A stretch of 64,000 bases of DNA from an uncultured Clostridia bacterium (GTDB lineage: Bacteria; Bacillota; Clostridia; UBA1381; UMGS1253), in contig CAKSHP010000002.1 in assembly GCA_934457145.1 (NCBI GenBank), positions 80,625-144,624 of the forward strand. The letters are read 5' to 3'. Below, in pieces: positions 24,452-32,987 of this stretch (positions are counted from its first letter, which is position 1; each line of letters opens with the position of its first letter). Both the position numbers and the translations under genes were made by a program. The notes beneath the pieces are model-generated. The model saw nothing but the letters and a program-made list of their open reading frames with translations. It was not told where the DNA came from and did no database searches.

Positions 24452-25482
24452 ATTACCACGCTTTCATTGCCTTTTGCAATTTCGCCCATAATATAGGCAT
24501 CTTCCCCGTTCCGCTTCAAGATTTCAAGAGCGCTTTCGGCATCGTTTTTGTCAACAACAATGCTCATTCCGACACCCATATTAAAAGTATTAAACATATC
24601 TCTTTCACTTATTTCTCCCGTTTTTGAAATTAATTTAAATATCGGAAGTATGTTTAAAGCATTTTTTTCAATCTTTGCCGTAAAGCCTGACGGTATGCTG
24701 CGCGGAATATTTTCATAAAAGCCCCCGCCGGTTATGTGCGACACGGCTTTAACATTTATTTTTTCAAAAAGCGCAATCATTGGTTTTACATATATTTTTG
24801 TCGGTGTTAAAAGAGTTTCGCCTATACTCTTGTTATTAAGAAATTCAACAGGTGTTGTAATATCTTTATTTTCAACGTCAAACACTTTTCTGACAAGCGA
24901 AAACCCGTTTGAATGAACTCCGCTGGACGGAAGCGCAATTATTATATCGCCTTCTTTAATTTTGGTATTATCAAGTATTTTATCTTTGTCAACTACGCCA
25001 ACGCTGAAGCCCGCCAAGTCGTATTCGTCCTCAGGATAAAATCCCGGCATTTCAGCTGTTTCTCCTCCGATTAAAGCGCAGCCTGCCTGCACGCATCCTT
25101 TTGAAACACCGCTCACTATGTCTGCCACTTTTTGAGGATAGTTTTTGCCGACTGCAATATAATCTAAAAAGAATAACGGTTTTGCTCCGCAGCAGATAAT
25201 ATCGTTTACGCACATTGCTACGCAGTCTATTCCGACACTGTCGTGCTTATTCATCAAAAATGCAAGTTTAAGCTTTGTACCGACACCGTCCGTACCGCTT
25301 ACCAAAACAGGCTTTTTTATATTTGTGCAGTCGAGTTCAAACAATCCTCCAAATCCGCCGATACCCGAAAGCACACCGCTTGTCATTGTCTTTTTTATAT
25401 GTTCTTTCATCAGTTCGACAGCTTTGTATCCCGCCGTTATATCAACGCCTGCCTCTTTGTAACTTTCGCTAAAGCTTTTCAT
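24445..25482 (-). CDS. purM: Phosphoribosylformylglycinamidine cyclo-ligase (AIR synthetase)
   Basis: A 345-residue enzyme making AIR from FGAM with ATP (step 5). Motifs are YKEAGVDITAGYKAVELMK, GIGGFGGLFEL, VSGTDGVGTKLKLAF, GIDCVAMCVNDIICCGAKPLFFLDY and HITGGGFYENIPR, all standard for PurM. GGGAGA precedes the ATG by 8 nt. It lies 22 nt after purF. Confidence 0.97.
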   Translation of the reverse strand: MKSFSESYKEAGVDITAGYKAVELMKEHIKKTMTSGVLSGIGGFGGLFELDCTNIKKPVLVSGTDGVGTKLKLAFLMNKHDSVGIDCVAMCVNDIICCGAKPLFFLDYIAVGKNYPQKVADIVSGVSKGCVQAGCALIGGETAEMPGFYPEDEYDLAGFSVGVVDKDKILDNTKIKEGDIIIALPSSGVHSNGFSLVRKVFDVENKDITTPVEFLNNKSIGETLLTPTKIYVKPMIALFEKINVKAVSHITGGGFYENIPRSIPSGFTAKIEKNALNILPIFKLISKTGEISERDMFNTFNMGVGMSIVVDKNDAESALEILKRNGEDAYIMGEIAKGNESVVIC

Positions 25483-25504
25483 ATATCAACTCTCCCGTTC
25501 ATAT

Positions 25505-26938
25505 TTATTCTTTTGGGGCATTTATTTTTTGTTCGAATTTGTTTTTCTCGGTTTTTTGAGGAATTTGCGTTGGGTACACACCGTCAAAGCAAGCCTTGCA
25601 ATAACCCGTACATTGATTGGTAACAGCAAGTTTATCAAGGTGCGCAGTACTTAAATAACCGAGACTGTCAACGCCGATTATTTGTGCGATTTCTTCAACC
25701 GTGTGATGACAGGCAATAAGATTGTCTCTTGAATCTATATCCGTACCATAATAGCAGGGGTTTAAAAACGGCGGAGCCGAAGAACGCATATGAACCTCTG
25801 TTGCACCGGCTTCACGCAAAAGTTTAACAATTCTGGCGCAAGTTGTTCCTCTTACGATAGAATCATCAATTAAAACAACTCTTTTCCCGCACACCTCACT
25901 TTTAACAACGTTAAGTTTTATTTTAACCTTATCTTCTCTTGTTTTTTGTCCGGGAGCAATAAAGGTTCTTCCGATATATTTGTTTTTTATAAATCCTATG
26001 CCATATGGTATACCGGATTGTCTTGAATATCCTATTGCGGCATCTATTCCGGAATCGGGAACTCCGATTACGATATCGGCATTAACCGGATGGTCAAGCG
26101 CCAAAAATGAACCGGCGCGAATACGCGCTTCGTGTACGGAGGCTCCGTCAATAATTGAGTCCGGACGTGCAAAATATATATATTCAAACACGCATTGAGT
26201 CCGGGGCGCTTTATTTACATGGTCTGTTATTGATTTAACGCCGTCTTTATTAAATACTATTATTTCGCCGGGCTCAACATCTCTTATATATTCTGCACCG
26301 ACAGAATCAAGAGCGCATGTTTCAGAAGCTACTATATAACTGCCGTCAGAGGTTTTTCCGTAACAAAGAGGTCGAAATCCGTTTTTATCGCGAACGGCAA
26401 TAAGTTTTGAAGGCGACATAATAACAAGCGAAAATGCACCGACAAGCTTATCCATAGCGCGTCCTACAGCTTCTTCTATTGAAGTTGAATTAATTCTTTC
26501 TTTCGTTATAATATACGAAATAACTTCGGTATCGCTTGTTGTGTGAAAAATTGAACCGTTCAGTTCAAGTTCGCGTCTTAAATCTGATGAATTAACAAGA
26601 TTGCCGTTATGTGCAAGTGCGGTGCGTCCTTTAACATGGTTTACGACAATCGGCTGTGCATTTAATCTTCCGTCGCTGCCGGTTGTACCGTAGCGCACAT
26701 GCCCTATTGCCATGTTTCCTTCGCCGAGCTTATCTAAAATATTTGTGGTAAAAACATCGTTTACCAAGCCCACATCTTTGTAACTGTTAAAAACACCGTC
26801 GTCATTTACAACAATGCCGCAACTCTCCTGACCTCTGTGCTGCAAGGCAAATAATCCGTAATATACTGTTGCGCTGACGTTTTGTTTTTGCGGCGCAAAA
26901 ATTCCGAAAACACCACATTCTTCATGAATGTTACTCAT
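25505..26938 (-). CDS. purF: Amidophosphoribosyltransferase, 4Fe-4S type
   Basis: A 477-residue first enzyme of purine synthesis, forming phosphoribosylamine from PRPP and glutamine. The N-terminal nucleophile is Cys8 after a 7-residue propeptide (MSNIHEE-CGVFG), as in the Bacillus enzyme. The PRPP loop is VVLIDDSIVRGTTCAR. The cysteines that hold the Bacillus-type iron-sulfur cluster are present in QCVFEYIYFARPDS, NLIACHHTVEE and TGYCKACFDG, which makes the enzyme oxygen-sensitive and fits an anaerobe. AAGGAG precedes the ATG. The gene lies between purC and purM. Confidence 0.97.
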   Translation of the reverse strand: MSNIHEECGVFGIFAPQKQNVSATVYYGLFALQHRGQESCGIVVNDDGVFNSYKDVGLVNDVFTTNILDKLGEGNMAIGHVRYGTTGSDGRLNAQPIVVNHVKGRTALAHNGNLVNSSDLRRELELNGSIFHTTSDTEVISYIITKERINSTSIEEAVGRAMDKLVGAFSLVIMSPSKLIAVRDKNGFRPLCYGKTSDGSYIVASETCALDSVGAEYIRDVEPGEIIVFNKDGVKSITDHVNKAPRTQCVFEYIYFARPDSIIDGASVHEARIRAGSFLALDHPVNADIVIGVPDSGIDAAIGYSRQSGIPYGIGFIKNKYIGRTFIAPGQKTREDKVKIKLNVVKSEVCGKRVVLIDDSIVRGTTCARIVKLLREAGATEVHMRSSAPPFLNPCYYGTDIDSRDNLIACHHTVEEIAQIIGVDSLGYLSTAHLDKLAVTNQCTGYCKACFDGVYPTQIPQKTEKNKFEQKINAPKE

Positions 26939-26966
26939 ATTTTATTCTCCTTAGAATTAGACTTTT

Positions 26967-27680
26967 TTAGTTATTGGCAGTAAGGCGGCGCATAACTTCG
27001 TTATATGCGTCTTCAACTCCGCCCATATCGCGGCGGAATCTGTCTTTGTCGAGTTTTTCGTTTGTATTGCTGTCCCAGAAACGGCATGTGTCCGGCGAAA
27101 TTTCATCTGCCAAAACAATAGTTTGGTCATTGGTTTTGCCAAATTCTAATTTAAAGTCTACCAAAGTTATTGAAAGTTTTTTGAAATATTCTTTCAAAAG
27201 CTCATTAATTTTAAATGCCATATCGCAGATCAGCTGAATTTCTTCTTTTGTTGCAAGCTTTAAAGCAACTGCGTGATATGAATTTATCAAAGGATCGCCG
27301 AGATCATCGTTTTTATATGAAAACTCAATTGTGGGTTCATCAAAAACAATTCCCTCTTCCACGCCGTAACGTTTTGAAAAAGAACCGGCACTTATATTTC
27401 TTATGATAACTTCAAGCGGAACAATAGACACTTTTTTAACAAGTGTATCACGCTCGGAAAGTTCTTTGACAAAATGAGTTTTTATGCCGTTTTGCTCAAG
27501 CATTTGCATAAGCATGTTGGACATACGGTTATTTACAACACCCTTACCGGAAATAGTACCCTTTTTTAATCCGTTAAATGCCGTTGCATCGTCCTTGTAA
27601 GAAACAATCACTAAATTTTCATCCTGTGTGGCAAATACTTTTTTTGCCTTTCCCTCATATAACTGCTGCAATTTTTCCAT
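26967..27680 (-). CDS. purC: SAICAR synthase
   Basis: A 237-residue ATP-dependent ligase joining CAIR and aspartate (step 7). It has EKLQQLYEGKAKKVF at the N-terminus, IPLEVIIRNISAGSF-type core (here VPLEVIIRN), FKLEFGKT and LADEISPDTCRFWD. I start at ATG 27680 (MEKLQQ), which matches the family and lies 11 nt after AGAAAGG; an ATG three codons upstream is too close to that site. purB, which completes the next step, is not in the window. Confidence 0.96.
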   Translation of the reverse strand: MEKLQQLYEGKAKKVFATQDENLVIVSYKDDATAFNGLKKGTISGKGVVNNRMSNMLMQMLEQNGIKTHFVKELSERDTLVKKVSIVPLEVIIRNISAGSFSKRYGVEEGIVFDEPTIEFSYKNDDLGDPLINSYHAVALKLATKEEIQLICDMAFKINELLKEYFKKLSITLVDFKLEFGKTNDQTIVLADEISPDTCRFWDSNTNEKLDKDRFRRDMGGVEDAYNEVMRRLTANN

Positions 27681-27748
27681 AACTTTCATAACCTTTCTGC
27701 CCGGTTTTATCTCCGAATATCGGGCCTGTATTTAATCGAAGATTTATT

Positions 27749-28237
27749 TTATAAACTTTCGCTTAATTTTTTATCTTGCTCAAGTATTTTAAGTTCTTCT
27801 TCTTTTCTTTTTTCCAAAAGCTTTTTTGCAAGCGTCTCATCTTCTATGGCAAGCATCTGAAGCGCTAACAGCGCTGCATTTTTTGCTCCGTCAATAGCAA
27901 CTGTTGCAACAGGTATGCCGGCAGGCATCTGAACAGTTGATAAAAGCGCATCAATTCCCTCCAATGCAGACGCCTTTATCGGTATACCGATAACCGGTAA
28001 TGTTGTATTGGCTGCAATAGCTCCCGCAAGGTGAGCCGCTTTTCCTGCTGCAGCTATAATTACTCCAAAACCGTTTTTACGTGCATTTTGCGAAAATTCA
28101 TGCGCTTGTTTAGGTGTTCTGTGTGCCGAAAAAATGTGTACTTCAAATTCGGCTCCATACTCTTTAAGCGTCGAAACAGCACCTTGACATACACCCAAGT
28201 CACTGCTGCTGCCCATAATTAATGCAACTTTTTTCAT
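27749..28237 (-). CDS. purE: N5-CAIR mutase (class I PurE)
   Basis: A 162-residue mutase moving the carboxyl group of N5-CAIR to C4 to give CAIR. It has VALIMGSSSDLGV, the HIFSAHRTP motif and AGKAAHLAGAIAANTTLPVIGIPI. GGAGG lies 7 nt before the ATG. It is the first gene of the nine-gene operon, directly behind the ZTP riboswitch. purK is absent from the window, so N5-CAIR supply must come from elsewhere. Confidence 0.97.
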   Translation of the reverse strand: MKKVALIMGSSSDLGVCQGAVSTLKEYGAEFEVHIFSAHRTPKQAHEFSQNARKNGFGVIIAAAGKAAHLAGAIAANTTLPVIGIPIKASALEGIDALLSTVQMPAGIPVATVAIDGAKNAALLALQMLAIEDETLAKKLLEKRKEEELKILEQDKKLSESL

Positions 28238-28269
28238 ACAATTTCCTCCGTTTAGTTATACATTAAAAA

Positions 28270-28316
28270 CAACAAAAGGGTAGCCTGATCCCTATAGCAT
28301 AAGGATAAGGCTGCCC
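28270..28316 (-). terminator. Riboswitch-controlled terminator before purE
   Basis: On the minus strand GGGCAGCC pairs with GGCTACCC (one mismatch), with an inner ATCC/GGAT helix, followed by TTTTGTTGTTTTT. The first arm includes the last bases of the aptamer (CTGGGCAG), so ligand binding and terminator formation exclude each other. Confidence 0.8.
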
Positions 28317-28380
28317 AGACGGTCGACAATAAAATACGCTTTTTGCTCCCATGCGGTACTCCGCTTATCCGTCAGTTGCA
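28309..28380 (-). promoter_or_regulatory. ZTP (pfl) riboswitch
   Basis: Minus-strand sequence begins AACTGACGGATAAGCGG, followed by TACCGCATGGGAGC, a variable linker, then GACCGTCTGGGCAG. This matches the pfl/ZTP aptamer: the P1-P2 domain with GGGAGC and the 3' pseudoknot strand CCGCCTGGGCA (here with U for C). It binds ZTP/ZMP (AICAR derivatives) that build up when 10-formyl-THF is short, and turns the purine genes on. It lies directly upstream of purE. Confidence 0.88.
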
Positions 28381-28410
28381 AAAAAAACAAATATTAAGTT
28401 TTACAATTTA

Positions 28411-28439
28411 ATTATATAGTTAATATTTAGTTTTGTCAA
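28411..28439 (-). promoter_or_regulatory. Consensus promoter of the purine operon
   Basis: Minus strand: perfect -35 TTGACA (28439-28434), 17-nt spacer, perfect -10 TATAAT (28416-28411). The strong promoter fits control by attenuation downstream. Confidence 0.9.
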
Positions 28440-28499
28440 GAATTTTGTGAAACAAAATTTATTTTGTCTTCTTTAATTTATTTAGTTATTTATAACAAT

Positions 28500-28530
28500 A
28501 AAACGCTTTTTCAGACAGAAAAAGCGTTTT
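28500..28530. terminator. Terminator after tatD
   Basis: AAAACGCTTTTTC pairs with AAAAAGCGTTTT with a short loop; on the minus strand it ends GCGTTTTATTG, 5 nt past the tatD stop. Confidence 0.85.
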
Positions 28531-28534
28531 AAAT

Positions 28535-29302
28535 TCATTTTATGTTGAAAAATTTCTTGCCGTTTTCAAATGTTATGCTGCAAAATTCATCAAAATCCAT
28601 GTTTTTAAGTTCTGCAATTTTTTTTGCAACGTATCTTACATTTGAAGAATCATTTCTTTTTCCGCGAACAGGCTCGGGCGAAAGATACGGACTGTCTGTT
28701 TCAATTAAAATTCTGTCGGTCGGAACATATTTTGCAACTTCTGAAAGCTTAGATGCATTTTTAAAAGTAACAGGTCCCGCAAAAGAAATATACATTCCCA
28801 TATCAAGAGCCTCTTTTGCCATTTCACGGCTCCCAGAAAAACAGTGAAACACTCCACCAGTCTCATTTACTTTACATCGCTTTAAAATATCCATGCAGTC
28901 TTGATGTGCGTCTCTGTCATGAATTACAACCGGCAAATTTACGCTGCGGGCAAGTTCCATCTGAATTTCAAACCATTTAATCTGATTTTCGCGTTTTGAA
29001 AAATCATAGTAGTAATCAAGACCTATCTCACCTATTGCTTTAACTTTTTCATGAGAGGAAAGCTTTCTTAATTCTTCAATATCGTCATATGTCATATTAT
29101 CCGTATCATGTGGATGAACTCCTACTGCTGCATATATAAAATCATATTTTTCAGCGTAATTAACGGCTTTTTTTGAAGATAACATGTCGGCGCCTATATC
29201 CATCATCAAAGCAACGCCGCTGTCTTTTATTTTTTTTATGGCATCTTCTCTGTCTAAGTCAAATTTTTCGTCGTCAATATGGGCATGGGTATCAAAAAGC
29301 AT
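28535..29302 (-). CDS. tatD: TatD-family metal-dependent hydrolase/DNase
   Basis: A 255-residue TIM-barrel hydrolase of the usual TatD length. Metal ligands are DTHAHID at the N-terminus, Glu in GEIGLDYYYDFS, His in VIHDRDAH, His in GGVFHCFSG and Asp in IETDSPYLSPEP. The family has 3'-5' exonuclease or deoxyribonuclease activity. I start at ATG 29302 (MLFDTHAHID), with AAAGGAG 12 nt upstream. It lies 17 nt downstream of the citrate synthase stop and may be cotranscribed with it. Confidence 0.94.
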   Translation of the reverse strand: MLFDTHAHIDDEKFDLDREDAIKKIKDSGVALMMDIGADMLSSKKAVNYAEKYDFIYAAVGVHPHDTDNMTYDDIEELRKLSSHEKVKAIGEIGLDYYYDFSKRENQIKWFEIQMELARSVNLPVVIHDRDAHQDCMDILKRCKVNETGGVFHCFSGSREMAKEALDMGMYISFAGPVTFKNASKLSEVAKYVPTDRILIETDSPYLSPEPVRGKRNDSSNVRYVAKKIAELKNMDFDEFCSITFENGKKFFNIK

Positions 29303-29319
29303 TTTTTTGTATATCTCCT

Positions 29320-30672
29320 TTATGCGCGGTCTTTTATACAAACATATTCTCTGCCGGAAATAACAGATTTATATGCCGGACGTATAATTCTTTTATTAAC
29401 TGTTATCTCCTCTATTCTGTGCGCACACCATCCGGCAATTCTTGAAATTGCAAATATCGGAGTATAAAGCTCGGGAGGAATGTTTAGCATTTTATAAACA
29501 AATCCCGAATACATATCAACATTTGCACACATTGCCTTATCATTATGACAGATTGCGGCAAACAATTCCGGCGTAAGGCGTTCAATTGTATCATACAAAT
29601 TAAATTCGTCCATCATATCGCATTCTGCCGCAAGCTCTTTGGCTTTTTCTTTTAAAAGCTTTTGTCTCGGGTCGGAAATGGTGTATATAGCATGTCCCAT
29701 ACCATAAACAAGACCGCTTTTATCATATGCATCATGTTTTAAAATTTTAATAATATGTTCTTTTATTTGCGACTCGTCTGAGATATCGGAAATGTTTTTC
29801 TTAAAATCTTCTATCATTCCCATAACTTTTGCATTTGCTCCGCCGTGTCGCGGACCTTTTAAGGAACCTATTGCTGCGGCAATGGCGCTGTATGTATCGG
29901 TTCCGGAAGACGAAAGAACTCTTGTGGCGAATGCAGAGTTGTTACCTCCGCCGTGCTCGGCGTGGATTATAAGCGCAAGGTCTAATATTTCGGCTTCCAG
30001 TCTTGTATATTTATTGTCCGGACGAATCATATATAAAAAGTTTTCAGCCGTCGACAAATTCTTTTGCGGTGCATGCAAATACAGGCTCTTGCCATCGTGA
30101 TAATGCGCTTTTGCCTGATATCCGTATGCAGCCATTACAGGCATTCTTGCAATCAATTCTATCGACTGGCGGAAAATATTTTCAAGGCTTGTATCATCAG
30201 GGTTGTCGTCATAAGAATAACTTGCCAGCACACATCTTGCAAGCTTGTTCATAATATCGCTGCTCGGTGCTTTTAAAATCATATCTTCCGTGAATCCGGG
30301 AGGTAGCTCACGAAAACTTGACAGAAGCGAATTAAAAGTGTCAAGCTGTTCTTTTGTCGGCAACTGACCTGTCAAAAGAAGATATGCAACCTCTTCATAG
30401 CCGAAACGGTCTTCTTTTTGACAAGCTTTAACAATATCGTAAACGTTTATTCCTCTGTATCTCAGTCTGCCTTCACAAGGAATTTTTTCACCGTCATCAA
30501 ACACGTATCCTTTAACATCGCCTATTGATGTAAGTCCTGCCATAACGCCGGAGCCGTCTTTTTTTCGAAGACCTCTTTGAACATCGTATTTTTCATAAAG
30601 CTCTCTCGGAAGAACATGATATGTTTTTTGCATATCGGAAAGCATAAATTCTTTATATGTTTTATCACTCAT
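29320..30672 (-). CDS. Citrate synthase
   Basis: A 450-residue citrate synthase, condensing oxaloacetate and acetyl-CoA. The active-site regions are AEHGGGNNSAFATRVLSSSGTD, GPRHGGANAKVM (His), GMGHAIYTISDPR (His) and VDMYSGFVYKMLNIP (Asp). A 2-methylcitrate synthase activity cannot be excluded. No other citric-acid-cycle gene is nearby, so it may serve glutamate synthesis. It has its own promoter. Confidence 0.94.
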   Translation of the reverse strand: MSDKTYKEFMLSDMQKTYHVLPRELYEKYDVQRGLRKKDGSGVMAGLTSIGDVKGYVFDDGEKIPCEGRLRYRGINVYDIVKACQKEDRFGYEEVAYLLLTGQLPTKEQLDTFNSLLSSFRELPPGFTEDMILKAPSSDIMNKLARCVLASYSYDDNPDDTSLENIFRQSIELIARMPVMAAYGYQAKAHYHDGKSLYLHAPQKNLSTAENFLYMIRPDNKYTRLEAEILDLALIIHAEHGGGNNSAFATRVLSSSGTDTYSAIAAAIGSLKGPRHGGANAKVMGMIEDFKKNISDISDESQIKEHIIKILKHDAYDKSGLVYGMGHAIYTISDPRQKLLKEKAKELAAECDMMDEFNLYDTIERLTPELFAAICHNDKAMCANVDMYSGFVYKMLNIPPELYTPIFAISRIAGWCAHRIEEITVNKRIIRPAYKSVISGREYVCIKDRA

Positions 30673-30732
30673 AAATTATCATTCCCCTTGCAATTTAGAT
30701 AACTTTTCGCATATTTTACAGCTGTTTTAATC

Positions 30733-30761
30733 AGTATAACACATCGCAAGAACAAATGCAA
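30733..30761 (-). promoter_or_regulatory. Sigma-A promoter of citrate synthase
   Basis: Minus strand: -35 TTGCAT (30761-30756), 17-nt spacer, -10 TATACT (30738-30733). Confidence 0.7.
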
Positions 30762-30864
30762 GTTTTTTTAACAAGAATTGCATTTATGAGCGTTTTTGTG
30801 CGTTAATTGGGCATTTTTTTATAAAAACAGAATAATTTATATATCAATCTTGCATTTGTTGCTG

Positions 30865-31077
30865 TTAAATATTTTTAAGCTCATTTAAAATTTTATTAAT
30901 TTTATCATCCGGCACTTTGCCTTTTGCAAGCTGGAGCAATTTTTGTATGCTCATTTTTTTAGCAAAGGAAAAAAGCGGAAAATTAAAATATTCTTTAAAT
31001 TCATTTTGTAAAACTTTTTTTGCCTGGTTGTTTTTTAAAACTTCGCCAAGCGTAATATTATTATTTTTTAAGTCCAT
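30865..31077 (-). CDS. Small conserved helical protein, function unknown
   Basis: A 70-residue soluble protein (MDLKNNNITLGEVLKNN...), predicted to be nearly all helical, basic, with no export signal or cysteine. The pattern of GEVL, then KVLQNEF, then MSIQKLLQLAKGKVP, then a short C-terminal helix recalls small uncharacterised Clostridial proteins, but I cannot name the family. GGAG lies 7 nt before ATG 31077; the longer upstream frame lacks a site. It is divergent from the DUF1540 gene. Confidence 0.6.
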   Translation of the reverse strand: MDLKNNNITLGEVLKNNQAKKVLQNEFKEYFNFPLFSFAKKMSIQKLLQLAKGKVPDDKINKILNELKNI

Positions 31078-31179
31078 AAAAAGCTCCGTTCCGCCGCCAT
31101 GCACCGACATAAATATTCTCTTATCTGCACGCTAAGAAATGATAAGAGATTTTGGTTAATATATTATATAATTTTTATC

Positions 31180-31208
31180 GCATAAAAATGATTTTATTTC
31201 AAATACTA
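31180..31208 (+). promoter_or_regulatory. Candidate forespore (sigma-F/G-like) promoter before the DUF1540 gene
   Basis: GCATA (31180-31184), 17-nt spacer, AATACTA (31202-31208) resembles the sigma-G pattern GnATR / CATnnTA. No good sigma-A promoter was found here. Confidence 0.3.
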
Positions 31209-31231
31209 TTTTACGCAAGGAGGTGATTTTC

Positions 31232-31402
31232 ATGGCATGTAATAACGCAAATCAAAGCATTGGCTGCACAGTAACACAGTGCAAAAACCATTGCGATTCA
31301 CAAAACTATTGTTCCTTAGACAAAATCTTAGTCGGCACACACGAGGCTAACCCGACGGTTGACCAGTGCACAGACTGTAAGTCATTTCAGCGCAAAAACT
31401 AA
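31232..31402 (+). CDS. Small Cys-rich DUF1540 protein
   Basis: A 56-residue protein (MACNNANQSIGCTVTQ...) with seven cysteines spaced as in DUF1540: C-T-V-T-Q-C-K, then H-C-D, Y-C-S-L-D-K-I, and a C-terminal QCTDCKSF. The family motif of paired cysteines around an I-x-V-G and ending T-x-C-x-x-F is visible (KILVGTHEANP, TDCKSF). Such small proteins probably bind metal. A near-perfect AAGGAGGTGAT Shine-Dalgarno precedes the ATG. It is too short for an ordinary ORF cutoff. It is followed by a very stable hairpin and has a sporulation-type promoter candidate upstream. Confidence 0.9.
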   Translation: MACNNANQSIGCTVTQCKNHCDSQNYCSLDKILVGTHEANPTVDQCTDCKSFQRKN

Positions 31403-31423
31403 CCTGCAAATTATTTGATTTAA

Positions 31424-31466
31424 ATGACAAACATATGTGTAACAGAATTATACATATGTTTGTCAT
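31424..31466 (+). terminator. 19-bp hairpin after the DUF1540 gene
   Basis: ATGACAAACATATGTGTAA pairs over its full length (one G-U) with TTATACATATGTTTGTCAT around a 5-nt loop, followed by AATTTTCATGTTTT. It is likely the DUF1540 terminator, though the stem is unusually long and AT-rich. Confidence 0.65.
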
Positions 31467-31504
31467 AATTTTCATGTTTTACAAAAATAGTTTTTCTGTT
31501 TATT

Positions 31505-31540
31505 AAAACGAAGATGCGTATTTTTCGCATCTTTGTTTTA
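31505..31540 (+). terminator. Second terminator-like hairpin before the YdcZ gene
   Basis: AAAACGAAGATGCG pairs with CGCATCTTTGTTTT (one mismatch), 35 nt upstream of the next start codon. It ends read-through from the DUF1540 gene or attenuates the transporter gene. Confidence 0.7.
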
Positions 31541-31574
31541 CATATATATTTTGTCCTGTAAGGAGGAAGATACA

Positions 31575-32006
31575 ATGCTTGGAGCAATATTTTCAATAAT
31601 TGCCGGCGCTGCAATGAGTATCCAGGGAGTGTTTAACACAAGACTGTCTGAAAAAATAGGCCTTTATGAATCAAACACCTTTGTACAGCTCACAGCCTTT
31701 GTTGTGTCGCTTATAGTTATGCTTATATTCGGAAAGGGAAATTTTTTTTCTTTCACACAGGTAAATCCGCTCTATCTTACCGGCGGATTAATAGGAGTTG
31801 TTATAACGGTTACCGTTATGCTGGCAATAGGAAACCTCTCCCCGACTGTTGCAATAAGCATAATACTGATTTCTCAACTTATCGTTGCTGCGCTGATAGA
31901 CATATTCGGCCTGTTTGAAACAAAACAGGTTACGTTTCATTTTTCCAAAATCATAGGAATTGCACTTATGATTGCCGGGGTTGTGGTGTTTAAGCTAAAA
32001 GGTTAG
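31575..32006 (+). CDS. YdcZ-type DMT-family transporter
   Basis: A 143-residue protein with five hydrophobic helices, of the DMT_YdcZ (PF04657) half-size transporter group. Typical features are FSIIAGAAMSIQGVFNTRL at the start, LYLTGGLIGVVITVTV and the last helix GIALMIAGVVVFKLKG. Such proteins may work as dimers; the substrate is unknown. AAGGAGGAAG precedes ATG 31575. It ends 12 nt inside the 3' end of the convergent M42-like gene. Confidence 0.85.
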   Translation: MLGAIFSIIAGAAMSIQGVFNTRLSEKIGLYESNTFVQLTAFVVSLIVMLIFGKGNFFSFTQVNPLYLTGGLIGVVITVTVMLAIGNLSPTVAISIILISQLIVAALIDIFGLFETKQVTFHFSKIIGIALMIAGVVVFKLKG

Positions 32007-32957
32007 CTGCATCTTAGCAATTTCCAGAGAGGCTTTCAAAAACTCTGAAATATTGTTTTTTTGCGCCAAACAGTAAACGTCATCGCTGTAACGAATCGGC
32101 AAACAAACACATGCGGTTTTAAGACCTGTGTGCTCCCACACCGCTCCTGCCTGTGAGCTTTTTTTAACATCTGCAACCAGGGTAAATTTTATTTTTTTAT
32201 CACTTAATATTTCTTTTATTTCATTTAAAAGTGTTTTGTCACAGATAAAAGACGGATCTTTCACATTAATTATAGCGCCCGCATCATCTTTTATATTTTT
32301 ATCGTTTACCGCACAGCACTCAGATGAAATAATATAATCGGCATCAATTGCCTCCGCAGCAGCTTTTACACCTTTATTACCCTCTTCGCCTCTTGTGGCA
32401 AAAATAAAATATAAATCATTATCGTTGTTTTTAATATTTTTTATTGCGTCACACAGCGCATAAACACAAAATTTGCTGCTGCCGGCAGAGGTTATAACCT
32501 TATTATTATTTTCAACATATCTCGGCTCAAAAGAAAAAACATCACCGATTTCAATATTTTTTTCAATTTCGCTGATATCAGAAAAAACTGTATCAATATA
32601 TAAATCCGAAAATTTAAGTTCGTTTAGATTTTTGTTTTCACATTTTACAATACCGAAAACCGAATTTTTGAACATAACGGCACAATTAAGATAAGTTTCC
32701 GCTTCTTTATGTCCGATTCCCGAAAATCTTATTTTTCCGCTTTTTTCTATGAAAGTAACAAGTCCGCCGCATTCATCCATCGGCGTGCAAAAGAGAATCC
32801 TTTTTGCAGTTCCCTTTTTATGAACAATAACATTACCTATATTATCAACTTTAACTTCATCGGCAAAATCCTTAACTTCTTTGCAAATCAAAGAAGCAAG
32901 ACCATTTTCGTGTGCGGAAACCGAGCTTGTTAAACATAATGTTTTTAAAAATTCCAT
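31995..32957 (-). CDS. Degenerate M42-peptidase paralogue, probable pseudoenzyme
   Basis: A 320-residue protein colinear with the two M42 aminopeptidases upstream of it but lacking key residues. The His-x-Asp metal motif AHMDE is TPMDE (Pro59). The bridging Asp of KALDDR aligns with Ser160, the EE pair is shifted to GEEG (191-192), and the last metal His (RYLHSP) aligns with Asp in RYSDDV. It is therefore unlikely to bind the two-metal centre. The frame is intact and has AAGGAG before the ATG, so it is expressed and probably has a non-catalytic role, such as a subunit in a mixed oligomer with its neighbours. That role is inference. Third of three tandem M42 genes. Confidence 0.82.
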   Translation of the reverse strand: MEFLKTLCLTSSVSAHENGLASLICKEVKDFADEVKVDNIGNVIVHKKGTAKRILFCTPMDECGGLVTFIEKSGKIRFSGIGHKEAETYLNCAVMFKNSVFGIVKCENKNLNELKFSDLYIDTVFSDISEIEKNIEIGDVFSFEPRYVENNNKVITSAGSSKFCVYALCDAIKNIKNNDNDLYFIFATRGEEGNKGVKAAAEAIDADYIISSECCAVNDKNIKDDAGAIINVKDPSFICDKTLLNEIKEILSDKKIKFTLVADVKKSSQAGAVWEHTGLKTACVCLPIRYSDDVYCLAQKNNISEFLKASLEIAKMQLTF

Positions 32958-32987
32958 AATAATCTCCTTTTTGCAAAAATTTGTGTA

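Noticed and set aside
28309..28380. Purine (guanine/adenine) riboswitch upstream of purE, as in Bacillus
   Set aside because: The purine aptamer core is absent, while the pfl/ZTP blocks GGGAGC and CCGTCTGGGCAG are present.
31995..32006. Frameshift or misassembly at the tail-to-tail overlap of the YdcZ and M42-like genes
   Set aside because: Both C-termini look natural (ending KLKG and QLTF) and a 12-nt convergent overlap is common in compact genomes.
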